A DNA stretch of 21,379 bases from JBBDUG01 sp040904025. Its GTDB lineage: Bacteria; Patescibacteriota; Minisyncoccia; Phycocordibacterales; SW-6-46-9. The DNA lies in assembly GCA_040904025.1 (NCBI GenBank), contig JBBDUG010000037.1:1-21379 (forward strand), given 5' to 3'. This document shows, one piece after another, positions 6,797 through 14,290 of this stretch. Each line of letters opens with the position of its first letter. Positions within the stretch are counted from its first letter, which is position 1. The translations under genes were made by a program, and so were the position numbers. A model generated the notes under the pieces. The model had not been told where the DNA came from. It saw nothing but the letters and a program-made list of their open reading frames with translations, and did no database searches.

Positions 6797-8281
6797 ATGT
6801 ACTTATCCAAATCTGAATACATGATGTATCTTAAGCACCCAGCATGGCTGTGGCTTAAGAAACACGATAAAGAGAAGCTTCCAGAACCAGATGCGAATCT
6901 GCAGGCTATTTTCGATGCCGGCATCGAATTCGAGAAATACGCCAACAAACGCTTCAAAGATGGAGTCACCGTCGGCTTTGACTCATATAATGAGTATCTC
7001 TCCATGCCCCAGCGTACAGCGGAGGCAATAGAGAGCGGAGCAGACATCATATTCCAGGGACGCTTCGTTGCCGGAAAGCTCACCTGTATCTCAGATGTCA
7101 TAGAGCGTGTAGATGGAGATACATTCAACCTCTATGAGGTTAAATCAAGTACAAAGGTAAAGAAGGAGCACTATCCCGACCTAGCATTCCAGACCATCGT
7201 ACTCGAGTCTGCAGGATTGAACCTAAGGGAGATCAAAGTCATCCATGTAGACAATACGTACGTACGAGACGGAGAGATAGACCCAATTGAGCTATCAGCA
7301 GTCGAAGATGTCACCGAAAAGGTACGTGATCTCATAGAGGAGACTAAATACAACATCAAGAAGGCGGTGAAGGTGGTTAACCGCTCTGACATGCCTGATC
7401 CCTCTCCACGCCATGCTGACCCATCATTCTTCAGCGACTGGATGGATATATACAAGAATGTACGGGATATTGACCCATACAGCATCTATCACCTCGCCTC
7501 ACCAGGAAAGCGGCGTATAGGAGAGCTTGAGGACATGGGAATAGAGCGTATACATGAGATACCCGATACCTATGACAATCTCACCGAGAGACAACAGACA
7601 CAGATCACTGCCACAAAAAAGGGAGGACGAACCGTCTGCAATGAAGAGATACAGGAGTTTCTAGGAGAACTCACATTCCCCCTCTACTTTCTCGACTACG
7701 AGACAGCTATGAGTGCTGTCCCACTCTATGACGGAACACGACCATATCAACAGGTGCCCTTTCAATATTCACTGCACATACTGGATAGTCCAGAGGGAGA
7801 GATAGTGCACAAAGAGTATTTGCATGACAATGCTGATATACCGGTACCTGCACTCCTTAAACATCTCCAAGAGGACATGGGACCCGATGGAAGTGTAATC
7901 GTATGGTATGAACCATTCGAGAAAAGCAGGAACAAAGAGATGGCGGAGATGTATCCGGAATACAAGAATTTCCTCGAGAATGTAAATGACCGTGTAGTTG
8001 ACCTCATGATCCCCTTTAAGCAAGGATGGCTTGCAGACAAAGACTTCTTTGGCTCTGCATCGATAAAGTACGTGTTGCCGGTACTCGTACCATCAATCAG
8101 CTACAAAGCTTTAAATATACAAGAAGGTGCAAGTGCACAGCGTATGTGGATGGATACTGCATTAAAAGAGAAAGAAGAGCTCGACAAAGAACAAGTACTC
8201 AAAGACTTAGTTGAGTATTGTAAGTTGGATACACTTGCAATGGTGGAGATATGGAGAGTGCTAGTTGAGGAGTGCGAGTAG
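6797..8281 (+). CDS. RecB-like nuclease fused to DUF2779 (DEDDy) nuclease domain
   Basis: A 494-aa protein with two nuclease-like modules. Residues 1-190 resemble RecB/Cas4-type PD-(D/E)xK proteins: YLSKSEYMMYLKHPAWLWL at the N-terminus, D100, then YEVKSS with E114 and K116, and a glutamine at 132 (FQTIVL) as in motif Q. Residues about 295-494 form a DUF2779 domain: YFLDYETAMSAVPLYDG (D300, E302), the strand VIVWYEPFEK, and YCKLDTLAMVEIW (Y474, D478). This reads as an RNase H-fold DEDDy exonuclease. The middle (205-290) holds a short helical region (IGELEDMGIERIHEIPD) that may be a helix-hairpin-helix. Such proteins are predicted to process nucleic acids, but the biological role is unproven. 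It directly follows the DsbA-like gene. Confidence 0.85.
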   Translation: MYLSKSEYMMYLKHPAWLWLKKHDKEKLPEPDANLQAIFDAGIEFEKYANKRFKDGVTVGFDSYNEYLSMPQRTAEAIESGADIIFQGRFVAGKLTCISDVIERVDGDTFNLYEVKSSTKVKKEHYPDLAFQTIVLESAGLNLREIKVIHVDNTYVRDGEIDPIELSAVEDVTEKVRDLIEETKYNIKKAVKVVNRSDMPDPSPRHADPSFFSDWMDIYKNVRDIDPYSIYHLASPGKRRIGELEDMGIERIHEIPDTYDNLTERQQTQITATKKGGRTVCNEEIQEFLGELTFPLYFLDYETAMSAVPLYDGTRPYQQVPFQYSLHILDSPEGEIVHKEYLHDNADIPVPALLKHLQEDMGPDGSVIVWYEPFEKSRNKEMAEMYPEYKNFLENVNDRVVDLMIPFKQGWLADKDFFGSASIKYVLPVLVPSISYKALNIQEGASAQRMWMDTALKEKEELDKEQVLKDLVEYCKLDTLAMVEIWRVLVEECE

Positions 8282-8296
8282 AGAAATAACTACTAA

Positions 8297-8305
8297 TGCT
8301 ACAAT
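8297..8305 (+). promoter_or_regulatory. Extended -10 of the thermonuclease gene (leaderless type)
   Basis: TG-c-TACAAT is a near-perfect extended -10 whose last base is 6 nt before the ATG at 8312. No Shine-Dalgarno lies in those 6 nt, so a leaderless mRNA is expected. Confidence 0.55.
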
Positions 8306-8311
8306 AAGCAC

Positions 8312-9013
8312 ATGAAGCTTAACAAATCCCAATACCCCCTCATCGGCTCTGTTATAGCACTTATACTCGTGCTTGTATTCATTAACTCCCCTGAAAAGAA
8401 AGAAAGAGCCGTGGTAAAGGATGTTATAGATGGTGACACCTTTGTCACAGAATCCGGAGACCATGTACGCATCTGGGGCATAAATGCCCCAGAGGGTAAT
8501 GAGTGCTATAACGATGAATCACGTAATCACCTTATCTCCCTTATCCAAGATAAGGAGGTAATTCTTGAACGTGGCCGCGTTGACATAGATAACTATGGAA
8601 GAAAAGGTCGTTTTGTATTTATCAATGACTCCTTAGTCGATGCAGAAATGCTTCGAGGTGGCTATGCCCGACGAGAATCTCATAGAAACCTCAAATATGA
8701 AGAAGAGCTCGAATCAGCAGCACAGTATGCACAAGAGAATGCATTAGGTCTCTGGAGTAATTGTGAAGACTTTACCCCCGTCGACTACACTAGTCCTGAA
8801 TATAGACGAGAGACAGATTCAGATCCTCAAAATGAGGAATGTAGAATTAAAGGAAATATATCTGAAGCTGGATTTGGACGCGTCTATATATTCCCCGGCT
8901 GTCCTTCGTATAATCAGGTAAAGATTGATACGAGTAAGGGAGAACAATATTTCTGCAGTGCTGAAGAAGCAGAGGCTGCAGGATTCAGGAGGCAGAGTAA
9001 TTGTCCGTTTTAA
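8312..9013 (+). CDS. Membrane-anchored thermonuclease (SNase) with sunset-like C-terminal domain
   Basis: A 233-aa protein likely held on the outer face of the cell. Residues 8-25 form one hydrophobic anchor (YPLIGSVIALILVLVFIN). Residues about 32-150 form a staphylococcal-nuclease-like domain: VIDGDTF (D42), VRIWGINAPE (R53, E61) and DNYGRKGR (R97 or R100) supply the expected catalytic residues, and GLWSNC closes the domain. Residues 177-233 form a second module with CRIKGNIS, VYIFPGCPSYNQVKID, GEQYFCSAEEAEAAGFRR and a late cysteine. That matches the short sunset-type domain often attached to such nucleases, with four cysteines that could form disulfides or bind metal. An outward nuclease could scavenge nucleotides from external DNA or RNA, a useful trait in a reduced genome. 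A weak TTATTC/GAATAA hairpin follows the stop. Confidence 0.9.
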   Translation: MKLNKSQYPLIGSVIALILVLVFINSPEKKERAVVKDVIDGDTFVTESGDHVRIWGINAPEGNECYNDESRNHLISLIQDKEVILERGRVDIDNYGRKGRFVFINDSLVDAEMLRGGYARRESHRNLKYEEELESAAQYAQENALGLWSNCEDFTPVDYTSPEYRRETDSDPQNEECRIKGNISEAGFGRVYIFPGCPSYNQVKIDTSKGEQYFCSAEEAEAAGFRRQSNCPF

Positions 9014-9019
9014 GATATC

Positions 9020-9244
9020 TTATTCCTCTGAATAATATTCTTTAGAAATACGTTCATAGAGCTGCTGAATGATGAGGACCGCGTAATCCAGGTCTTCATC
9101 ATTTTTTATTTCTATATGAGAGATATGTTGGTTGAAGTGTTTATAGCTATCCTTTTTGTAACTCACTTTTTTCTCTGGATCTTTAAAATCAGATGACTGA
9201 CTTCTTAATAGTTCTATCTTTAACTTGCTCTTGTATACCAACAC
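9020..9244 (-). CDS. Small hypothetical protein, 74 aa
   Basis: I do not recognise it. The frame starts with GTG at 9244, chosen because GGAGGA lies upstream with about 10 nt spacing. The product is charged and mostly helical (DLDYAVLIIQQLYERISKEYYSEE), with a lysine-rich first half and no membrane segment. It converges on the thermonuclease gene, with 6 bp between the stops. It is the last gene of the minus-strand island and follows a probably decayed small ORF (9342-9455). It could be a real small protein or a leftover of a larger gene. The ribosome-binding site supports expression. Confidence 0.5.
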   Translation of the reverse strand: MLVYKSKLKIELLRSQSSDFKDPEKKVSYKKDSYKHFNQHISHIEIKNDEDLDYAVLIIQQLYERISKEYYSEE

Positions 9245-9589
9245 GGTAAAAAGATTCCTCCAATCACCCCAATTCGAAACGCTATATACGTTTTAGTGGG
9301 ATACGCGCTGAGGGCGGTTTCAATTGAGAGTATTTGCTCTTTTAACTTCTCATATAACTTAGTTCCCTTTGTGCCATCTTTCTAAGCTTCTGCACTTCTT
9401 TAGACTTCCAGTGGGTATTCTCTCTTTTAGGGCGAGAGCCCTTGCGGTGAGGCATAATATCCTGTTGGTTAAAACTAATAATAGAGTTCGACCATCTTCA
9501 ATTATACTACGAAATATAACTGGTCATGACTTTTAACAAGTTTTAGTAGGTCTTCTCCTCATGCACTCACTCCTATTCTAGCTCTTTAT
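9245..9589. other. 345-bp intergenic stretch between the defence operon and the 74-aa gene
   Basis: Apart from the truncated 37-aa ORF, I see only one probable promoter element on the minus strand, TATAAT at 9506-9501, about 46 nt upstream of that ORF. I found no tRNA, repeat array, attachment-site-like direct repeat or convincing terminator for the upstream operon. The stretch is AT-rich with scattered stops in all frames. Confidence 0.5.
9342..9455 (-). pseudogene. Truncated Myb/HTH-like small ORF (37 aa)
   Basis: The ATG at 9455 is preceded by AGGA (4 nt spacing). The product begins MPHRKGSRPKRENTHWKSKE and continues VQKLRKMAQRELS before a stop at 9342. The basic N-terminus followed by W-x3-E-x2-x-L-x-x-M resembles the first helix of small Myb/SANT-like or homeodomain-like proteins, which normally run on for another 30 or so residues with a second and third helix. 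Here those helices are absent, and no other frame restores them, so I read it as a truncated remnant. Resemblance is by eye only. Confidence 0.35.
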
Positions 9590-10837
9590 TTAATTGCTCC
9601 TACTCCCTTTTTCTTTCTGTGGAGTAAAAATAACCTTGTAGCTGCAAGCCTCAATCAAAAATTTACTATTATTAAATAATTCATCTCTATGTATCATTAA
9701 AACAATTCTAGGATTATCAAAAACAGTATGGACTACGTAAATCCAGTATCCCTCTTCCATCTCAATGTGATCATACTCATTCCTCGAAAGAAAGAAGTGA
9801 TTAGGCTCACCACGAGAAGCCTTAACTTCTATATACCTCTCTTTCCCATCATTGGAGAAAGACAAGATATCGTAGCCAAGAGCAATGTTTGCAGAGACAA
9901 TCGACACCTGTTTAGATAATGCTAATCTACCCTCTTTTTCTAACCGCAACCTTTCATACTCAAGCACCGCATGCTCACCTCTTTCCCCTGTGATTTTATT
10001 CATCACCTCCTCCTTATAATGTTTTTCTTCATCGAAGTAAACTGGACCAGTTTTGTTTTCCCTTTTCTTCTCTTTTATTTCAATCTCTCCCAGGTCAATC
10101 AAATCAAGATGTATTGCTTCAATTTCTGTCCTCTTTTCCATCTCGCCATCTATATTTATCTCTTTCTGCATTTGCCCAGTTAGAATCCATAAGAAACTAT
10201 GCGCATCCAAGAGTTGAACACGCTCCTTCAATTGTCCTTCAAGGTATATTCTTACTTCATCAATAATTTTGAGAAACGCGGAGTAATTTTCATGAGATGC
10301 CTGATGAGAAAATCTCAGATTGACTCCTATTTTCTTAAAAGCATCTTCAAACTTTCTAGTACGAAGCGGAAGAAAACGTCTTTTGTCTTTTATAAAATAG
10401 AGATAAGAAATAAGTGAATAACGATCTCCGAGAAGTACACGAAATCGTGGAAAGGTCTCCGCTAGAGATTTCTCTTCTTTAAAGTGGTCCCATAGTAATG
10501 CTTCGAGTTCATGCGTCTTATCGTCCAAAGCTTTAATAAGAGGGGTGTGCTCAGCAGTCCCAGGTCCACGCCTATCTTGAGTCCAAACCAAATTATTATC
10601 CTCTACTTCTATAGCACTAACCACTCTTCGCCCAATTTTTCCTGACCCTATGTCTTTTTTAGACCAACTGATTAGTCTGAGTGCATCATCAGCCCTGTCG
10701 TATAAACGTTCTTTATACTTTTCTTGTTCATAGATATAACGAGAAGAAAACGAAACAAAAGGTTTACCATCTTTTTTTGCAACAAAATTAGAAAAAATTC
10801 TGAATACACTCTCTAATTTTTGGTAGTCTATATTCAT
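9590..10837 (-). CDS. DUF3883 (NOV) domain protein, predicted PD-(D/E)xK nuclease-like
   Basis: A 415-aa protein that closes the defence operon. Residues about 280-385 form a DUF3883 domain: GERGEHAVLEYERLRL (E288), IALGYDILSF (D323) and ERYIEVKAS (E337, K339), then FFLSRNEYDH. The GYDI...IEVK pattern matches the D-ExK core of restriction-endonuclease-like folds. The N-terminal 220 residues are separate and contain FLPLRTRKFEDAFKKIGV and LLDAHSFLWIL, which resemble a region seen in other restriction-associated proteins. I cannot name that domain. It may recognise a substrate or partner. DUF3883 proteins are common in restriction and phage-defence loci. It starts 25 bp after the HNH gene, so it is probably the last gene transcribed from the hsdR promoter. 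Confidence 0.8.
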   Translation of the reverse strand: MNIDYQKLESVFRIFSNFVAKKDGKPFVSFSSRYIYEQEKYKERLYDRADDALRLISWSKKDIGSGKIGRRVVSAIEVEDNNLVWTQDRRGPGTAEHTPLIKALDDKTHELEALLWDHFKEEKSLAETFPRFRVLLGDRYSLISYLYFIKDKRRFLPLRTRKFEDAFKKIGVNLRFSHQASHENYSAFLKIIDEVRIYLEGQLKERVQLLDAHSFLWILTGQMQKEINIDGEMEKRTEIEAIHLDLIDLGEIEIKEKKRENKTGPVYFDEEKHYKEEVMNKITGERGEHAVLEYERLRLEKEGRLALSKQVSIVSANIALGYDILSFSNDGKERYIEVKASRGEPNHFFLSRNEYDHIEMEEGYWIYVVHTVFDNPRIVLMIHRDELFNNSKFLIEACSYKVIFTPQKEKGSRSN

Positions 10838-10862
10838 TTGGTGTATCTTATCTCTTAATAAG

Positions 10863-11204
10863 TTATTTATTTAGATTGCGTTTCAGATAGTCTCTTACGG
10901 GCTCAGCAACTGTATCCTCATTAATCTTTCTATGAATACAATACTGAGTTTTAAACCAATCTTTGAGTTTCTTATTACCTCTACTTGAGTTGCAACTTCC
11001 ACAGCAAATTACGATATCTTTTGCCTCCAAGCCTGTATCCCAGTAAAACGGCCCGTCAAAATTCAGATGCTCTATTGTTGCGCTATCCTTTCGATTATTA
11101 ATGTCGTACGGAAAGATCATTTTTTTATGACAATATACGCATTCTCCATCCCGTGCACTTAACTTTTGCAAAACTGTATCCGGAATTTTAAATTTATTGC
11201 TCAT
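10863..11204 (-). CDS. HNH endonuclease, 113 aa
   Basis: A small HNH nuclease with a zinc-binding frame. CVYC is at residues 22-25, ATIEHLNF carries the catalytic H46, and CGSCNSSRGNKKL (C68, C71, N72, R75, G76) provides the second CxxC and the final helix. Length and layout match free-standing HNH enzymes, which nick or cut DNA with a single metal. It starts 20 bp after hsdS and precedes the DUF3883 gene by 25 bp, so it is an accessory gene of the same operon. It may be a second restriction activity acting beside HsdR. No specificity domain is visible. Confidence 0.88.
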   Translation of the reverse strand: MSNKFKIPDTVLQKLSARDGECVYCHKKMIFPYDINNRKDSATIEHLNFDGPFYWDTGLEAKDIVICCGSCNSSRGNKKLKDWFKTQYCIHRKINEDTVAEPVRDYLKRNLNK

Positions 11205-11224
11205 GACACGTTTTGATATTTTTA

Positions 11225-12433
11225 TTATATCAATTTTCCCTCAAAGGCTTCACGGAGGAAGGCTTGTTCGAGGTTTTTGAGGTCGGTAAGTTGAGACTGC
11301 TCGAGCTCTTTTAGTTGATTAACTTTTTCAGAAAGTTCATCGAGTTCTTCTACAATTTTTTCTTGTGTTTTGAGATTTGGAAGGAGAATAGTTAAATTTC
11401 CCCATTTTGTTTTATTAATAATTGGTAAAGTAGATTGAGACGAAGCTCCAATAACTTTCTTGTAAAAACCCTTGTCCCTTAACGTGTAGAAAATAAATTT
11501 CTTATTTATCCCTTCTTTAGGTGAAATAACATTAATCTGCTGATTGAAAGATATTTTTCTGTCAGAAAAACCGACTTTTCCAATGCTTGCCCCAATACAG
11601 ACCATTGCCGTAGAGCCTTCATCGGTAACCCTACCAATCTCTAGACCTTCTTTGCTTAAAAAATTATTCTCGTAATTAATCTTCCCGTCATTTCTATAAT
11701 CAACATCTGCCGGTTTAATAAAAGGAATAAAGTCTCCATAGAATTTTTTTATTGATGTTTTTGGCGTAGTACCAGTTTGAAGCTTCCCTAATTCTTTTAA
11801 CTTTCTCTCTTCCCAACCTTGCTTTATACCTTCTTCAAAGGTTTCGTAGAGTCGAGCGGAGAGGAGATTTTCAGTGTCGGCGATTGCTTCCTCACGCAAA
11901 CGGATCATTTTCTTCACCTTCCCCAACTTTTCTTCTAACACTTTTACAATTCTCTTTTGCTCCTCAAATGGTGGAAGTGGAATTTCATATTTTTGTAAGA
12001 AAGATTTGGGGACACGCTTTTGTCCAGCACTCCCAGTCATTTTCGTTTCCGCCTCTTTTTTAAAATCCTCAGAGGCAAGGAGATAAAAGACATATTCAGG
12101 CAAAACACCTATATCAGCTCTTACTACGTGAAACTCTGTAGAGCCAAAACCAATCTCATGTTCCAGATTATCTGTAAGTGCAACTTTTCCATTCTCCATA
12201 CAAGGAGTGATCTTAGCAAAAATTACATCTCCTTTTCTAAAATAAGTGTAACTTTTCCTTACTTCTCCTAATGTTTTTTCTACCTGCTCTTCTATCTCTT
12301 GGGTAACTTCACTAACAGAAGACATTTGCACAAACGAAACGAGTTCGTCATTAGAAATATCTTTAATTTCTGATTTTGTTGGATTTATTTTACAAATCTT
12401 ACCAAGTTTTTTTGTCGGCCAGTTATTCATCAT
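11225..12433 (-). CDS. hsdS: Type I restriction-modification specificity subunit HsdS
   Basis: HsdS gives sequence specificity to the HsdM and HsdR complexes. The 402-aa protein has the two-half layout: TRD1 (residues 1-155), a coiled-coil spacer (156-200: PPFEEQKRIVKVLEEKLGKVKKM), TRD2 (about 205-355, starting GWEERKLKELGKLQTGTTPKT) and a second coiled-coil (PNLKTQEKIVEELDELSEKVNQL to the end). The closing LEQAFLREAFEGKL is a classic HsdS ending. Two complete TRDs imply a bipartite target, which cannot be read from sequence. Its ATG overlaps the stop codon of the cyclase gene by 4 bases (ATGA), not that of hsdM as is usual, because two extra genes are inserted before it. Confidence 0.96.
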   Translation of the reverse strand: MMNNWPTKKLGKICKINPTKSEIKDISNDELVSFVQMSSVSEVTQEIEEQVEKTLGEVRKSYTYFRKGDVIFAKITPCMENGKVALTDNLEHEIGFGSTEFHVVRADIGVLPEYVFYLLASEDFKKEAETKMTGSAGQKRVPKSFLQKYEIPLPPFEEQKRIVKVLEEKLGKVKKMIRLREEAIADTENLLSARLYETFEEGIKQGWEERKLKELGKLQTGTTPKTSIKKFYGDFIPFIKPADVDYRNDGKINYENNFLSKEGLEIGRVTDEGSTAMVCIGASIGKVGFSDRKISFNQQINVISPKEGINKKFIFYTLRDKGFYKKVIGASSQSTLPIINKTKWGNLTILLPNLKTQEKIVEELDELSEKVNQLKELEQSQLTDLKNLEQAFLREAFEGKLI

Positions 12434-13776
12434 TTTATTTTAGGAGTACCTCCTGAACCAATGATCACATCATGACGTGACTTAGCAACGCAAATACCCT
12501 CTCGAACTGCATAGCACTCAACATAATGACGACCAGCATATTTTGTATTTTCAGGCACATTCTTTGTGCGATTGTTGGTTATTTCCCCTCGTGGTTCTTT
12601 ACAAGAATCATCATTTTTTACTTTCCACTTAAATTCACATCCACTAAGAGCTGGGTTCTTGAATCTGAGATAACGGCCAGAATCTATAATGCCGACTCGC
12701 AGAAAAGCGCGCACGAACGAACCTTGCTTGTTAGTAATATCTGCACTGATGTCAAAAGTGTCATGATCTGGCTCAAGTAACACTGGGATCCAATTATCAA
12801 ACAAGTATTCTTCTAAAGGATCTCTGCGCCTACGAAATCCTGGCTTAAAGACATCACGAATTGAATACAGTTCGTCAACGCTTTCAAAATTAATGAGCAC
12901 ACTATCACGAGCTTCCACAAATTTCTCTCGCACACCTGGAGACAGTTTTTCAATGTAATCATCAATAAACTTATGTGGATTTGCCCTATCTCCAATTTGA
13001 TTAGCAACGAGTGCTGTATTGGGAAAATCAACAAAAAATGTGAATAGTGCATCAAATATAGTGCCTCCAGGATTTTTCTGAAAATAAAGTGTAACCACCT
13101 GCTCTAAATGAAGAGATTTGAGTTTTAAATTTTTGTTCGCTTGTACGAGTTGATGTTTCCAATATTTTATAATTTTTACTGCTTTGCGAAAATCACTATT
13201 TTGCCCAACTGCAGTTGCGACAGAAATATATCCTCTCGGGTCAGATTTAATCCAACCCACATGCTTTGCATTGGCCATTTTAGCTTGGTACATTTCTCGG
13301 CGAGCTGCGTGGCTGTTTTTTTTCAGAAGTTCTGGCACACGATAGGTTGGTTGACCAAACTCGTTTGTTCCATATGAATAGGCAGGTACAACATCAACAG
13401 AGATTTCTTGTTCCCCAAACTTAAATACTACTGAAACTGAATGTGTTTGCTTATTTATTTCCAAGATTCTTGAACCCTCAGGTTTGACAAAGCTGTTCTT
13501 AATGTTGCTTACTAACTGACTAATAACCTCATCGGGAGTATAAGAGTCGGTCGGCCAATCTGTATGCCACTCTCCAATAACATAAAGTATATCTAGGTCA
13601 TGAATAGGGGTCACCGCTGTGAATCGAGGATATGAACCAACCTGTAGGCAATTCGTTGAACCCAGCAGGCTTTGAAAAGATGCATATAAGTCACTCACCA
13701 CATCACGCTCTGATTCTGTGGGCGAAAGAGTGCGAGCGAACTCTCGAAGTTTGGTGTTAATTTCACTTTTTTTCAT
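12430..13776 (-). CDS. CD-NTase (SMODS) with AGS-C-like domain: predicted CBASS nucleotide cyclase
   Basis: A 448-aa predicted cyclic (oligo)nucleotide synthase of the cGAS/DncV-like family. The nucleotidyltransferase core has GSYPRFTAV (GS motif, 47-55), HDLDILYV with D60 and D62, and the third acidic residue in ISVDVVPAY (D128), so the catalytic triad is intact. The KAVKIIKYWKHQ helix (198-209) belongs to the second lobe. The C-terminal part (about 340-448) carries FKWKVKN, CKEPRGEITNN and TKYAGRHYVECYAV, the pattern of the AGS-C sensor domain found on SMODS and Pycsar cyclases. These enzymes make a second messenger on infection that activates a neighbouring effector. Here the effector is the TM protein just upstream, whose gene overlaps by 14 bases. 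No Cap2/Cap3, HORMA or TRIP13 gene is present, so the module resembles Type I CBASS. Confidence 0.9.
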   Translation of the reverse strand: MKKSEINTKLREFARTLSPTESERDVVSDLYASFQSLLGSTNCLQVGSYPRFTAVTPIHDLDILYVIGEWHTDWPTDSYTPDEVISQLVSNIKNSFVKPEGSRILEINKQTHSVSVVFKFGEQEISVDVVPAYSYGTNEFGQPTYRVPELLKKNSHAARREMYQAKMANAKHVGWIKSDPRGYISVATAVGQNSDFRKAVKIIKYWKHQLVQANKNLKLKSLHLEQVVTLYFQKNPGGTIFDALFTFFVDFPNTALVANQIGDRANPHKFIDDYIEKLSPGVREKFVEARDSVLINFESVDELYSIRDVFKPGFRRRRDPLEEYLFDNWIPVLLEPDHDTFDISADITNKQGSFVRAFLRVGIIDSGRYLRFKNPALSGCEFKWKVKNDDSCKEPRGEITNNRTKNVPENTKYAGRHYVECYAVREGICVAKSRHDVIIGSGGTPKIK

Positions 13777-14290
13777 ATCCAGTACTCAATAAGGTGACGA
13801 TGATGTCATTCATCAGCCTGCCTCGCATATTTACGACGATAGTAAACTGATGATTATTAATTTGGTTCATTACATTAGGAGGAATAACTGTTGTCGGTGG
13901 TGTAAATTCTGGAAAGTAGAAAATAAATCCAGCGTTTGACCTCTTACTATTCAATATCGTAGTTATTTCTTCTTTTGAGAATGATTGGTAGTGAATGAGA
14001 GCCAATGATACATCTTTAACCTTTGATAGAGAATCATTTTTAATTTGGTGAATGTTCTTTTCACGAAATATACCAGTATCCACTACGTCTGTCTTAAGAG
14101 AAGAATACTTTCCATCATTAGCCAGAATAGCAATTTTTCGTGACCATCGACCAAAACCAAGTCTTAGAAATAGCGGAAACACGCCCATTGACCAACTAAC
14201 AACAGTCCAAACAAACAAACCTATTGCAAATAGCGTAGTTGCCACTCCTACAACATTAATGAGTAATTGGATAAATTCCGTGAATGTCAT
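13763..14290 (-). CDS. Putative CBASS effector: one TM helix + Rossmann-like domain
   Basis: A 175-aa protein encoded between hsdM and the CD-NTase. Residues about 8-33 form a single transmembrane helix, followed by an amphipathic segment (SMGVFPLFLRLGFGRWS). Residues 52-175 look like an alternating alpha/beta domain: strands KIAILAN, VSLALIHY, AGFIFYFP and FTIVVNMRG separated by helices, ending in RGRLMNDIIVTLLSTGYEKK. I cannot assign this domain to a named family. It could bind the cyclase product, with the TM part then damaging the membrane, as in other TM-type CBASS effectors. It is not the beta-barrel of Cap15-type proteins by pattern. The ATG overlaps the hsdM stop (ATGA), and its 3' end overlaps the cyclase start by 14 bases at a run of seven As. 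Confidence 0.7.
   Translation of the reverse strand: MTFTEFIQLLINVVGVATTLFAIGLFVWTVVSWSMGVFPLFLRLGFGRWSRKIAILANDGKYSSLKTDVVDTGIFREKNIHQIKNDSLSKVKDVSLALIHYQSFSKEEITTILNSKRSNAGFIFYFPEFTPPTTVIPPNVMNQINNHQFTIVVNMRGRLMNDIIVTLLSTGYEKK

Noticed and set aside
6797..8281. Cas4 of a CRISPR-Cas system
   Set aside because: The N-terminal domain is only RecB/Cas4-like. There is no repeat array and no other cas gene, and the C-terminal domain is DUF2779.
9428..9443. Hairpin AGGGC-GAGA-GCCCT as a terminator or RNA element
   Set aside because: It lies inside the small 37-aa ORF, has no T-run on either side, and is short enough to be chance.
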